From NCBI RefSeq assembly GCF_041435215.1, contig NZ_CP108394.1, forward strand, positions 3,100,001-3,164,000: a stretch of 64,000 bases of DNA. The letters are read 5' to 3'. A program made the translations under genes and the position numbers. Origin of the DNA: Streptomyces sp. NBC_01314 (GTDB lineage Bacteria > Actinomycetota > Actinomycetes > Streptomycetales > Streptomycetaceae). Below are positions 26,738 to 35,220 of this stretch, one piece after another (position 1 is the first letter of the stretch; each line of letters starts with the position of its first letter). The notes beneath the pieces were generated by a model. It was not told the origin of the DNA. It made no database searches and was given only the letters and a program-made list of their open reading frames with translations.

Positions 26738-27987
26738 CCGACCGCCGTCCACTCCCCCAGCGCCCCCAACGCCCCCACATCCGGTATCTGCTGCTGCACG
26801 CGTACGGCCGGGGCGGCACCATCCGCACGGTGATGAACCAGGCCAACTCCCTTGTGGCGGCCGGCTGGACCGTGGAGATCGTCAGTGCCCTGCGCCGCCG
26901 CGACGACATCCAGTTCCCGCTCGACCCCCGGGTGGGGGTCTCCACCGTCGTGGACATGCGCGAGGGCGCCCACACCCCGCCGTCCGGCCTGGTCGCCCGC
27001 TGGCGCGACCGCAGGCGCGGCGAGCTGCTGGAGGCACCCGCACGGCACATCCCGAAGGGCGAGTTCGGCTACCGCTACTTCAACCGGTACGTCGAGGGCC
27101 GGCTCATCGCGTACCTGAGGTCGCTGACCGACGGCGTCCTGGTCACCACCCGCCCCGCGCTGAACTTCCTGGCCGCCGAGCACGCCACCGGCGGTGTGGT
27201 CCGCGTCGCCCAGGAACACATGAACCTCGGCACCCACAAGCGGGACGTGCGGCAGCGCATCCAGGAGACCTACCCGCACTTCGCCACCGTCACCGTGCTC
27301 ACCGAGCGGGACCGCGACGAGTACGCCGAACTCCTCCCCGGGACCCGGGTCGTCCGCATCCCCAACGCCGTGCACTCCCTCGACCAGGTCCCCGCCGACC
27401 CCAGGTCGAGGATCGCGGTGGCGGCCGGCCGGCTCTTCCCGCAGAAGGGCTTCGACCTGCTGATCCCGGCCTGGGCGAAGCTCGTCGAGACGTACCCCGA
27501 CTGGCAGTTGAGAATTTACGGCAGCGGCGAGAAGAAGTCGGAACTCCGCCACCTGATCGAAGAACACCATCTCTACAATCACGTCCTCCTCATGGGTCAC
27601 ACCGACCGCTTGGACGACGAACTCGCCAAGGCCTCCTTCTACGTGCTCAGTTCACGCTTCGAGGGACTGCCGATGGTGATGATCGAGGCGATGAGCCACG
27701 CCCTTCCCGTGGTGAGCTTCGACTGCCCGACCGGCCCCGCCGACGTGCTGACGCACGGCGTGGACGGGCTGCTCGTCGCACCCGAGGATCCCGACGCGCT
27801 CGCCGACGCCATGGCCAGGCTGATGGGCGACGAGGTGCTGCGCGCCGACATGGGTGTGGCGGCGGTCCTCACGGCCGCCTCGTACGGCCCGGACTCCGTC
27901 CATCACCGCTGGGAGTCCCTCTTCACCTCCCTCCACGAACAACGGCACGGCATCGCCTCCGGCGCCGCGAAAGGAACACGCGCATGA
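26734..27987 (+). CDS. GT4-family glycosyltransferase
   Basis: About 417 residues, GT-B fold. The N-terminal half has GRGGTIRTVMNQANSLVAAG. The C-terminal nucleotide-sugar domain shows AAGRLFPQKGFDLLIPAW, the SSRFEGLPMVMIEAMSHALP motif with the catalytic-loop Glu (EGLPMVMIEA), and FDCPTGPADVL. Family 4 enzymes transfer retaining sugars from UDP- or GDP-sugars. GPADVL-type members act on wall teichoic or exopolysaccharide chains. Overlaps on both sides place it in one operon with the sulfotransferase and cysC. Confidence 0.88.
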   Translation: MTDRRPLPQRPQRPHIRYLLLHAYGRGGTIRTVMNQANSLVAAGWTVEIVSALRRRDDIQFPLDPRVGVSTVVDMREGAHTPPSGLVARWRDRRRGELLEAPARHIPKGEFGYRYFNRYVEGRLIAYLRSLTDGVLVTTRPALNFLAAEHATGGVVRVAQEHMNLGTHKRDVRQRIQETYPHFATVTVLTERDRDEYAELLPGTRVVRIPNAVHSLDQVPADPRSRIAVAAGRLFPQKGFDLLIPAWAKLVETYPDWQLRIYGSGEKKSELRHLIEEHHLYNHVLLMGHTDRLDDELAKASFYVLSSRFEGLPMVMIEAMSHALPVVSFDCPTGPADVLTHGVDGLLVAPEDPDALADAMARLMGDEVLRADMGVAAVLTAASYGPDSVHHRWESLFTSLHEQRHGIASGAAKGTRA

Positions 27988-28553
27988 CCACCTCGTCCAG
28001 GGCGTCCAGGGCGTCCAGGGCCCGGGGAGCCACGGTCTGGCTCACCGGACTGCCGAGCGCGGGCAAGACCACCGTCGCCCGTGTCCTCGCCGGCCGGCTG
28101 CGGGCCGAGGGACACCGGGTGGAGGTCCTCGACGGTGACGAGATCCGCCGCTTCCTCTCCGCCGGCCTCGGCTTCTCCCGCGAGGACCGCAACACCAACG
28201 TGCAGCGCATCGGTCTGGTCGCCGAAGTGCTCGCCCGCAACGGCGTGCCGGCCCTCGTCCCCGTCATCGCGCCGTACGCCGACAGCCGCGAGGCCGTCCG
28301 CGAACGCCACGACGTGAGCGGCACCCCGTACCTGGAGGTGCATGTCGCCACCCCCGTCGAGGTGTGCAGCGAGCGCGACGTGAAGGGCCTGTACGCCCGT
28401 CAGGCCGCCGGCCGGCTCAAGGGCCTGACCGGGGTCGACGACCCGTACGAGCCGCCTGCCGACCCCGCGCTCGTGCTCCCCACGCAGAACCGGACGCCCG
28501 ACGAGTCGGCCGCGTCCGTGTACGCGCTGCTGGCGGACCGGGGCCTCGTATGA
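27984..28553 (+). CDS. cysC: Adenylylsulfate (APS) kinase
   Basis: About 189 residues. Walker A is GLPSAGKTT, and EVLDGDEIRRFLSAGLGFS and REDRNTNVQRIGLVAEVL are the APS-binding motifs. KGLYARQAAGRLKGLTGVDDPYE is the lid. It phosphorylates APS to PAPS, the donor for the sulfotransferase in this operon. The N-terminus begins with a short Ser-Arg-Ala repeat (SRASRASRA). Normally cysD and cysN (ATP sulfurylase) follow; here only a stub of cysD remains. Confidence 0.93.
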   Translation: MTTSSRASRASRARGATVWLTGLPSAGKTTVARVLAGRLRAEGHRVEVLDGDEIRRFLSAGLGFSREDRNTNVQRIGLVAEVLARNGVPALVPVIAPYADSREAVRERHDVSGTPYLEVHVATPVEVCSERDVKGLYARQAAGRLKGLTGVDDPYEPPADPALVLPTQNRTPDESAASVYALLADRGLV

Positions 28554-28612
28554 CCGTCCACACGCTGTCGCACCTGGACGTGCTGGAGTCCACCACGATT
28601 GCCCGCAGCTGA
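28550..28612 (+). pseudogene. Remnant of cysD (sulfate adenylyltransferase subunit 2), 20 codons
   Basis: ATG 28550 overlaps the cysC stop by ATGA, exactly as an operon gene would. The frame reads MTVHTLSHLDVLESTTIARS and then stops. LSHLDVLE is the conserved beginning of CysD in PAPS operons; the remaining 280 or so residues and all of cysN are gone. ATP sulfurylase must therefore come from elsewhere in the genome. Confidence 0.55.
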
Positions 28613-28625
28613 GCAGGACGGCCGG

Positions 28626-28646
28626 GCGCGCCGCCGCGAGGCGCGC
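28626..28646. terminator. Hairpin between the cysD stub and the converging monooxygenase gene
   Basis: GCGCGCC (28626-28632) and GGCGCGC (28640-28646) form a 7-bp GC stem with a 7-base loop. It lies between converging genes. Confidence 0.5.
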
Positions 28647-28657
28647 GGAAGTCGCGG

Positions 28658-31060
28658 CTAGGGCAGGCTCAACCGGGGCTTCGGGGCGTCCGTGCGGCCC
28701 GTGTTGGGTCGGCGGCTGCCCGCCCTGTAGGGGGCGGGCCAGGTGACGGCCGGGCCGGTGTAGCCCTGTTCGGCTGCCGCGTGGAGCGTCCAGTGGGGGT
28801 CGTGGAGGTGGGGGCGGCCGAGGGCGCAGAGGTCCGTGCGGCCCGCCAGGATCAGGGAGTTGACGTCGTCCCAGGAGGAGATGGCGCCGACGGCGATCAC
28901 CGGCACCCCCGCCTCGTGCCGGATCCGGTCCGCGAAGGGTGTCTGGTACGAGCGCCCGTACTCGGGGTGTTCGTCGGCGACGACCTGCCCGGTCGAGACG
29001 TCGATCGCGTCGGCCCCGTGCGCGGCGAAGGCGCGGGCGATCCCGACGGCGTCCTCGGCCGTGGTTCCCCCGTCGGCCCAGTCGGTCGCCGAGATACGGA
29101 CGGTCATGGGCCGCTCCTCCGGCCACACCGCCCGTACGGCGTCGAAGACTTCGAGGGGGAAGCGGAGCCGGTGGTCGAGGGAGCCGCCATATCTGTCGGT
29201 GCGGCGGTTCGTCAGCGGGGAGAGGAACCCGGAAAGCAGGTAGCCGTGAGCGCAGTGGAGTTCGAGGAGGTCGAAGCCGCTGCGGGCGGCTCTGCACGCG
29301 GCCGAGGCGAACTGCTCGCGGATGTCGGTGAGTTGGGCGCGGGAGAGTTCGCGCGGGGTCTGGCTGCCGGGCTTGTACGGGAGGGGAGAGGCCGCCGTCA
29401 GGGCCCAGTTGTCCGCGTCCAGGGGTTCGTCGATGCCCTCCCACATCAGCTTGGTCGAGCCCTTGCGACCGGAGTGGCCCAGCTGGACGCCGATGGCCGT
29501 GCCCGGCGCCCGCTCGTGCACGAACGTCACCGTGCGGCGCCAGGCGTCGGCCTGCCGGGAGTTCCAGAGTCCGGCGCAGCCCGGGGTGATGCGTCCCTCG
29601 GGGCTCACGCACACCATCTCGGTCATCACGAGCCCGGCGCCACCGAGGGCACGGGCACCCAGATGGACGAGGTGGAAGTCGCCGGGGACACCGTCGGTCG
29701 CCGAGTACATGTCCATCGGGGACACGACGACGCGGTTGCGCAGGGTCAGGCCGCGCAGCCGGAACGGGGTGAACATCGGGGGTGTGCCCGGCGGGCAGCC
29801 GAACTCCCGCTCCACGGCGCCGGTGAAGTGCGCGTCGCGGAGGCGGAGGTTGTCGTGGGTGACGCGCCGGCTGCGGGTGAGGAGGTTGAAGGCGAACTGC
29901 CGGGAGGGCTGGCCGAGATGGTGCCCGATGTTCTCGAACCACTCCAGACTGGCCCGCGCCGCACGCTGGGTCGAGGCGACGACGGGACGCCGCTCCTCCT
30001 CGTACGCCGTCAACGCCCTTGCCTGGTCGGGCTGTTCCTCCAGACAGGCGGCCAGCGCCAGTGCGTCCTCGACGGCCAGCTTGGTACCGGAGCCGATGGA
30101 GAAGTGGGCGGTGTGCGCGGCGTCGCCGAGCAGCACCAGATTGCCGTGCGACCAGCGCTCGTTGACGACGGTGCGGAAGGTCGTCCAGGTGGAGTTGTTG
30201 GAGCGCAGGGGCCGGCCGCCGAGCGCGTCCTCGAAGAGCTTCGCGCACCGCTCGACCGACTCCCGCTCGTCCGCCCGGTCGAGGCCGGCGGCCCGCCACA
30301 CCTCCTCGCGCATCTCCACGATGACGGTGGACGCACCGAATTGATCCTGCGGCCCGGAGGGCCTCGCCGAGGGGTGGTGGCCGGGTGACGGGCGGGCGTA
30401 CGGGTAGCCGTGCAGCTGCATCACGCCGTGCTCGGTCTCGGCGATCTCGAAGCGGAACGCCTCGAAGGCGAAGTCGGCGGCGAGCCAGATGTAGCGGCAG
30501 CGGTGCGTCGTGACGGCCGGCCGGAACACCTGCGCGTACGCCTCGCGCGTCGCGCTGTGCACACCGTCCGCTGCGATGACCAGGTCGTACGTCTCGCAGA
30601 GCCAGGCGGGGTACGGGGCCTCCGTGCCGAAGCGGAGTTCGACGCCGAGTGCGCGGCAGCGGTCGTGCAGGATCTGGAGGAGGCGGCGTCGGCCCAGTGC
30701 GGCGAAGCCGTGGCCCCCGGCGGTGTGGCGGGTGTCGCGGTGGACGATGTCGATGTCGTCCCAGCGGGTGAAGTGTGCCTGCAGGGCCTCGTGGACCACC
30801 GGGTCGGCGTGCTCCATGCCGCCCAGCGTCTCGTCGGAGAGGACCACTCCGAAGCCGAAGGTGTCGTCGGGGGCGTTGCGTTCCCAGACGGTTATCTCGC
30901 GGGTGGGGTCGAGGCGTTTGAGGAGGGCGGCGGCGTAGAGGCCGCCCGGGCCGCCGCCGATGACCGCGATGCGGTGGGGGCGGCTGTGGTTCGTGGGCGG
31001 CTGCGGGTCGCCGGGGGCTGGTCGCGCGGTTCCCCGCGCCCCTCGGGCGGGCGCGGTCAC
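28658..31060 (-). CDS. Aryl-CoA monooxygenase/Old Yellow Enzyme fusion (2-aminobenzoyl-CoA or salicylyl-CoA 5-hydroxylase type)
   Basis: About 800 residues in two domains. The first half is a flavin monooxygenase (IAVIGGGPGGLYAAALLKR, DLVIAADGVHSATR, LVLLGDAAHTAHFSIGSG). The second half, from about residue 430 (MFTPFRLRGLTLRNRVVVSP), is an Old Yellow Enzyme barrel (VQLGHSGRKGST, LHCAHGYLLSGFLSPLTNRRTDRYGG in pieces). This fusion is known from 2-aminobenzoyl-CoA monooxygenase/reductase and from salicylyl-CoA 5-hydroxylases. The start is GTG 31060 within the hydratase stop (GTGA). Residues about 7-21 are encoded by a dispersed repeat element, so the first 30 residues are not family sequence. 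Confidence 0.88.
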   Translation of the reverse strand: MTAPARGARGTARPAPGDPQPPTNHSRPHRIAVIGGGPGGLYAAALLKRLDPTREITVWERNAPDDTFGFGVVLSDETLGGMEHADPVVHEALQAHFTRWDDIDIVHRDTRHTAGGHGFAALGRRRLLQILHDRCRALGVELRFGTEAPYPAWLCETYDLVIAADGVHSATREAYAQVFRPAVTTHRCRYIWLAADFAFEAFRFEIAETEHGVMQLHGYPYARPSPGHHPSARPSGPQDQFGASTVIVEMREEVWRAAGLDRADERESVERCAKLFEDALGGRPLRSNNSTWTTFRTVVNERWSHGNLVLLGDAAHTAHFSIGSGTKLAVEDALALAACLEEQPDQARALTAYEEERRPVVASTQRAARASLEWFENIGHHLGQPSRQFAFNLLTRSRRVTHDNLRLRDAHFTGAVEREFGCPPGTPPMFTPFRLRGLTLRNRVVVSPMDMYSATDGVPGDFHLVHLGARALGGAGLVMTEMVCVSPEGRITPGCAGLWNSRQADAWRRTVTFVHERAPGTAIGVQLGHSGRKGSTKLMWEGIDEPLDADNWALTAASPLPYKPGSQTPRELSRAQLTDIREQFASAACRAARSGFDLLELHCAHGYLLSGFLSPLTNRRTDRYGGSLDHRLRFPLEVFDAVRAVWPEERPMTVRISATDWADGGTTAEDAVGIARAFAAHGADAIDVSTGQVVADEHPEYGRSYQTPFADRIRHEAGVPVIAVGAISSWDDVNSLILAGRTDLCALGRPHLHDPHWTLHAAAEQGYTGPAVTWPAPYRAGSRRPNTGRTDAPKPRLSLP
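30999..31043 (-). repeat. Dispersed GC-rich element inside the monooxygenase 5' end
   Basis: The plus-strand text GTCGCGCGGTTCCCCGCGCC at 31021-31040, and its flanks GGCTGCGGGT and GGGGGCT, recur at 37311-37357 and 45481-45522 in intergenic DNA. Here it is read through as ARGTARPAPGDP-type sequence. It probably arose as intergenic DNA between the hydratase and the monooxygenase and was absorbed into the gene. Confidence 0.75.
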
Positions 31061-31884
31061 CGTCCCCTCCACCGGGGAGGTCGCTTGCTCGTGAACGCCG
31101 CGTGGAATTCGGCGTAGTCCTCGCCGTTCATCAGCAAGGCCTGGGTGGCGGCGTCCAGTTCCACGGCTGCCGACAGGGGCATGTCCAGCTCTGCAGTCAG
31201 CAGGGCCTTCGTCTGGGCGTATGCCAGGGCCGGGCCTTCGGCCAGGTGGCGGGCCAGGGTCTGCGCGGCCTCGTCGGCGCCGCCCTCGTCCGTGAGCCGG
31301 CTGATGAGTCCGATGCGTTCGGCCTCGGGGGCGCGGACGGGTTCGCCGAGCATGAGGAGACGGGTGGCGTGGCCGAGGCCGACGACGCGGGGCAGCAGGT
31401 AGGCGGCGCCCATGTCGCCGCCGGAGAGGCCCACGCGGGTGAAGAGGAAGGAGAAGCGGGCGGTGGGGTCCGCCACGCGGAAGTCGGCTGCCAGGGCGAG
31501 GACCGCGCCCGCGCCCGCGGCCACACCGTGCACGGCGGCGATCACCGGGAAGGGGCACTCGCGTACGGCACGTACGACCTGCCCGGTCATCCGGTTGAAG
31601 TCGAGCAGCTGGGCGGTGTCCATGGCGAGGGTGGCGCCGATGATCTCGTCGACGTCACCGCCGGAGCAGAAGCCGCGGCCGTCACCGGCCAGCACCAGGG
31701 CCCGTACGGACTTCTCCCGGGAGAGTTCGGCGAGCAGGTCACGCAGGTCGGCGTAGGCGCCGAAGGTGAGGGCGTTGAGCTTCTCGGGGCGGGCGAGGGT
31801 GACGTTCGCGACACCTTCGGTGATCTCGCACCGCAGATGTCGCCAGTCGGAGGTGCGGGCGGCGGAGCCGGTGAAGGGACTCAT
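31057..31884 (-). CDS. Enoyl-CoA hydratase/isomerase-family protein
   Basis: About 275 residues, full crotonase fold. RPEKLNALTFGAYADLRDLL, GDGRGFCSGGDVDEI (oxyanion hole) and IAAVHGVAAGAGAVLALAAD are present, with a second oxyanion segment FLFTRVGLSGGDMGAAYLLP. It hydrates or rearranges an unsaturated CoA ester. It is the first gene of a two-gene unit with the monooxygenase/OYE fusion, so it probably acts on the dearomatised ring or ring-opened CoA ester. The exact reaction is inferred. Confidence 0.88.
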   Translation of the reverse strand: MSPFTGSAARTSDWRHLRCEITEGVANVTLARPEKLNALTFGAYADLRDLLAELSREKSVRALVLAGDGRGFCSGGDVDEIIGATLAMDTAQLLDFNRMTGQVVRAVRECPFPVIAAVHGVAAGAGAVLALAADFRVADPTARFSFLFTRVGLSGGDMGAAYLLPRVVGLGHATRLLMLGEPVRAPEAERIGLISRLTDEGGADEAAQTLARHLAEGPALAYAQTKALLTAELDMPLSAAVELDAATQALLMNGEDYAEFHAAFTSKRPPRWRGR

Positions 31885-31955
31885 GACGGGCGGCCTCCTG
31901 GGGGCTACCGCGGCGCTGCGGCTACTTCCCTACCCCATGAAGTTATCACCGATAT

Positions 31956-31969
31956 ATGACTGTCGTCAT
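31956..31969. promoter_or_regulatory. ATGAC-n4-GTCAT operator-like palindrome upstream of the hydratase operon
   Basis: A perfect 5-bp inverted repeat with spacer TGTC, in a locally A/T-rich patch (TATCACCGATATATGAC), 72 bases upstream of the hydratase start. It could bind the PaaX-type repressor. The rest of the 31885-32229 gap shows no gene or strong hairpin. Confidence 0.4.
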
Positions 31970-32229
31970 GAGTGCGCGATAGGCCGACCGGCGCGTTGCC
32001 GCTACCCCCGTCGGCTGCCGTCCGGGGCGCCCATCGACGGCCGTCCGGGGCGTCCGTGACTCGGTCACGGACGTTCGACAAGCCCGTAACGACGGGCACC
32101 GCCGGGCGCGGCGGAGCGTTGCCCTGGGTAGACCGGCTGGCAACGGGGCCGAAGGTCCCCCGCGGCGCCCACCGAGCGGCTTTGCCGGTCCGCGCCGTAC
32201 CATTCACCACGTTGAAAGCAGGACGACCC

Positions 32230-32694
32230 ATGACCTGCTCCATGAACGGATCCGCCGCCTTGCAAGAACCCTCAGCCCCCGCGTCCTGGCGCATCGCACT
32301 GCCGCACACCGCCGCGGCCGTGCCCATGGCCCGCGCGCTGGTGCGGACGGCGCTGACCGAGCTGGAGCACGGGGCGGACTGCGACACGGCGGAGCTGCTC
32401 ACGGCGGAACTGGTCGCGAACGCGATCGAGCACGCGGCCGGGGACGGGCCCATAAAGCTGGTCGTGGAGCTGGTGCCGACCGGCTGCAAGGTGGAGGTCC
32501 ACGACCCGGACCCGGCGCCCCCGGGCGATCTCACCACCCCGGGCCACATCGACCCCGACCCCTGGCAGGAGCACGGCCGCGGCCTCCTCCTCATCCGCGC
32601 CCTCAGCTCCGCCTGCGGCCACCGCCCCACGGACTCCGGCAAGGCGGTGTGGTTCCGGCTGCCGACGGTGCCGGCACAGCGCCGCCACGCATAG
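32230..32694 (+). CDS. RsbW-like ATP-binding regulatory protein (HATPase_c)
   Basis: About 154 residues. The GHKL nucleotide-binding elements are LTAELVANAIEHA (N-box), VEVHDPDP (G1, DxDP variant of DxGxG) and HGRGLLLIRALSS (G2). Streptomycetes carry dozens of these short anti-sigma-factor-like kinases, most without a known partner. No anti-anti-sigma or phosphatase gene is adjacent. It converges on arcB with an 11-bp gap. Confidence 0.85.
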   Translation: MTCSMNGSAALQEPSAPASWRIALPHTAAAVPMARALVRTALTELEHGADCDTAELLTAELVANAIEHAAGDGPIKLVVELVPTGCKVEVHDPDPAPPGDLTTPGHIDPDPWQEHGRGLLLIRALSSACGHRPTDSGKAVWFRLPTVPAQRRHA

Positions 32695-32705
32695 GCGCCG
32701 CCGGG

Positions 32706-33713
32706 TCAGCCCAGCGTCGCCACCAGGACCGCCTTGATCGTGTGCAACCGGTTCTCCGCCTCGTCGAAGACGACCGAGTGCGACGACTCGAACACCTCGT
32801 CCGTGACCTCCAGCGAGTCCAGGCCGTGCAGCTCGTGGATCTCGCGGCCGACCTTCGTGCCGAGGTCGTGGAAGGCCGGGAGGCAGTGGAGGAACTTGAC
32901 GTCGGGGTTGCCGGTGGCACGCAGGACGTCCATGGTCACGGCGTACGGTGAGAGCGCTCCTATGCGCTCGCCCCAGACCTCCTTGGGCTCGCCCATGGAG
33001 ACCCAGACGTCGGTGGCGATGAAGTCGACGCCCTCGACCCCGTCGTGGACGTGCTCGGTGAGCGTGATCCGCGCCCCGCTGATCTCCGCGAGCTTGCGCG
33101 CGTGGTCGACGATCTCCTCGGCCGGCCAGTAGGCCCGCGGGGCGACGATACGGACGTCCATGCCGAGCAGGGCGCCGGTGACCAGGTACGAGTTGCCCAT
33201 GTTGAAGCGGGCGTCGCCGAGGTAGGCGAAGGCCGTCTCGTCGAGCGGCTTGTCGCTGTGCTCGGTCATCGTCATCACGTCGGCCAGCATCTGGGTGGGG
33301 TGCCAGTCGTCGGTGAGGCCGTTGTAGACCGGCACTCCGGCGTACGCGGCGAGTTCCTCGACGTTCGCCTGGCTGTCGCCGCGGTACTCGATCGCGTCGA
33401 ACATCCGGCCGAGGACGCGCGCGGTGTCCCGTACGGACTCCTTGTGGCCCATCTGCGAGCCGGAGGGGTCGAGGTACGTCGTCCGGGCCCCCTGGTCGGC
33501 CGCGGCGACCTCGAACGCGCAGCGGGTGCGCGTCGAGGTCTTCTCGAAGATGAGCGCGATGTTCCTGCCCCGCAGGTACTGGGTCTCCACCCCCGCCTTC
33601 TTGGCCGCCTTCAGCTCCACGGCCAGCCCGATCAGCCCGCGGAACTCCTCCGCGGTGAAGTCCAGCTCCTTGAGGAAGTGGCGCCCGGCGAGGGCGTGGG
33701 GAACGGTCGCCAT
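32706..33713 (-). CDS. arcB: Ornithine carbamoyltransferase
   Basis: About 335 residues. The carbamoyl-phosphate site is [15 protein letters not shown], with [12 protein letters not shown] following, and the ornithine-binding loop is HCLPAFHD. Length and the [15 protein letters not shown] segment resemble the longer ArgF/ArcB type. It lies downstream of arginine deiminase on the same strand, so a catabolic role (citrulline plus phosphate to ornithine plus carbamoyl phosphate) is likely. No carbamate kinase gene (arcC) is visible. Symbol by context; it could equally be annotated argF. Confidence 0.9.
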   Translation of the reverse strand: MATVPHALAGRHFLKELDFTAEEFRGLIGLAVELKAAKKAGVETQYLRGRNIALIFEKTSTRTRCAFEVAAADQGARTTYLDPSGSQMGHKESVRDTARVLGRMFDAIEYRGDSQANVEELAAYAGVPVYNGLTDDWHPTQMLADVMTMTEHSDKPLDETAFAYLGDARFNMGNSYLVTGALLGMDVRIVAPRAYWPAEEIVDHARKLAEISGARITLTEHVHDGVEGVDFIATDVWVSMGEPKEVWGERIGALSPYAVTMDVLRATGNPDVKFLHCLPAFHDLGTKVGREIHELHGLDSLEVTDEVFESSHSVVFDEAENRLHTIKAVLVATLG

Positions 33714-33764
33714 GGGGGCGCTCCTGGGTCGACGGGGCAGGGACAGCGTGAAGAAGACTGGAAG

Positions 33765-33792
33765 TCTATACGATGTTCCACATTTCTATACG
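33765..33792 (-). promoter_or_regulatory. Direct repeat TCTATACG upstream of arcB
   Basis: TCTATACG at 33765-33772 and 33785-33792, 20 bp apart (two helical turns), in an A/T-rich patch 52-79 bases upstream of the arcB start. It may be an operator for an arginine regulator or part of a promoter. Confidence 0.35.
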
Positions 33793-33844
33793 GACAGATC
33801 CATGCGACATAGAACCGGGCGACGCGGATCCGGGCGACGCACCG

Positions 33845-35068
33845 CTACACGGCGGATCTCTCCACCGGGCAGCTCATGCAGCGCGGTCCGCCCCTCCCCC
33901 GGCCCAGCTCGCTGCCCGGGATCTCGATCACCTCGATGCCCTGCTTGCGCAGATGCGTGTTGGTGGTGGCGTTGCGTTCGTAGGCGACGACGACACCGGG
34001 CTCGACGGCGAGGACGTTGCAGCCGTCGTCCCACTGCTCGCGCTCGGCGGCGTGGACGTCCTGCGTGGCGGTCAGCACCCGGATGGCGTCGAGGCCCAGC
34101 GCGGCGGCGATCGCGCGGTGCATGTGCTCCGGCGGATGGTCGGTGACCTTGAGTTCCTTCTCGCCGACGCCGGGTTCGATGGTGTACGAGCGGAGCATGC
34201 CGAGTCCGGCGTACTGGGTGAAGGTGTCGCCGTTGACCATGGTCATGACGGTGTCGAGGTGCATGAAGGCGCGGCGCTTCGGCATGTCGAGGGCCACGAT
34301 GCTCTGCGCGGAACCGGCGGCGAACAGCTTGTGGGCGAGCATCTCGACGGCCTGGGGGGTGGTGCGCTCGCTCATGCCGATGAGGACGGCGCCGTTGCCG
34401 ATGACCAGGACGTCGCCGCCCTCGATGGTGGACGGGTAGTCGGACTGCCCCTCCGACCAGACATGGAACGTCTCGTCGCGGAAGAGGGGATGGTGCCGGT
34501 AGATCGCCTCGAAGTGGACGGTCTCGCGCTGACGGGCGGGCCAGCGCATGGCGTTGATGGAGACCCCGTCGTAGATCCAGGCGGAGGTGTCCCGGGTGAA
34601 GAGGTGGTTGGGGAGAGGGTCCAGGAGGAATTCGTCCAGTTCCATGACATGGAAGCGGACGGAGGCCGGCTCCATGTGCGCGTCGAGGAACTCGCGCTTG
34701 GTCATGCCGCCGATCAGCGCCTCGACCAGTTCCACCAGGGGCAGCGACTCGAAGGCGGCCCTGAGGTGGTCCGTGGCGAGCGGACCGTACTCCTTCTCGT
34801 CGAAGACCCGGTCGAGGACCAGCTCCCGGGCCCGCGGGATCCGCATGACGTCGGTGAGGAGGTCGCCGAAGAGGTGGACGGCGACACCTCGGTCACGCAG
34901 CACGTCGGCGAATCCGTCGTGCTCGGCGCGCGCCCGGCGCACCCACAGCACGTCGTCGAAGAGCAGCGCGTCCTTGTTGCTGGGGGTGAGCCTTTTGAGC
35001 TCAAGATCCGGCCGGTGCAGGATGACGCGGCGCAGCCGCCCGGCCTCGGAGTCGACGTGGAATCCCAT
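33845..35068 (-). CDS. arcA: Arginine deiminase
   Basis: About 407 residues from ATG 35068 (AGGA about 7 bases upstream; the frame is open to 35101). All deiminase motifs are present: [29 protein letters not shown] with the catalytic His, and the C-terminal RCMSCP with the nucleophilic Cys. It converts arginine to citrulline and ammonia in the cytoplasm. With arcB it forms the first two steps of the ADI pathway. The gap to arcB is about 130 bp and contains a repeated box, so arcB may also have its own promoter. Confidence 0.93.
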   Translation of the reverse strand: MGFHVDSEAGRLRRVILHRPDLELKRLTPSNKDALLFDDVLWVRRARAEHDGFADVLRDRGVAVHLFGDLLTDVMRIPRARELVLDRVFDEKEYGPLATDHLRAAFESLPLVELVEALIGGMTKREFLDAHMEPASVRFHVMELDEFLLDPLPNHLFTRDTSAWIYDGVSINAMRWPARQRETVHFEAIYRHHPLFRDETFHVWSEGQSDYPSTIEGGDVLVIGNGAVLIGMSERTTPQAVEMLAHKLFAAGSAQSIVALDMPKRRAFMHLDTVMTMVNGDTFTQYAGLGMLRSYTIEPGVGEKELKVTDHPPEHMHRAIAAALGLDAIRVLTATQDVHAAEREQWDDGCNVLAVEPGVVVAYERNATTNTHLRKQGIEVIEIPGSELGRGRGGPRCMSCPVERSAV

Positions 35069-35141
35069 GCCCTCATCCTGACCATTCGGGCGCGTGTTCA
35101 CCCGCCGGTCGGCCGAATCGGAACCCTTCCATCTCGTCCCC

Positions 35142-35193
35142 TTGACGATAACTGGGCCGCTCCATTATCGTCCAAGTGACACTAAGCAGTGTC
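35142..35193 (+). promoter_or_regulatory. Promoter overlapped by two inverted repeats, upstream of the SPFH gene
   Basis: TTGACG (35142-35147) and TATCGT (35166-35171), 18 bp apart, fit a rightward promoter. The same bases form GACGATAA (35144-35151) and TTATCGTC (35165-35172), a perfect 8-bp inverted repeat with a 13-bp spacer. Just downstream, GACACT-AAGC-AGTGTC (35178-35193) is a second perfect palindrome. The layout is that of a promoter blocked by a dimeric repressor. It could also act on arcA, whose start is 75 bases away. Confidence 0.5.
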
Positions 35194-35220
35194 GATCAGT
35201 CGCAGCGAGGGGGATCATCC

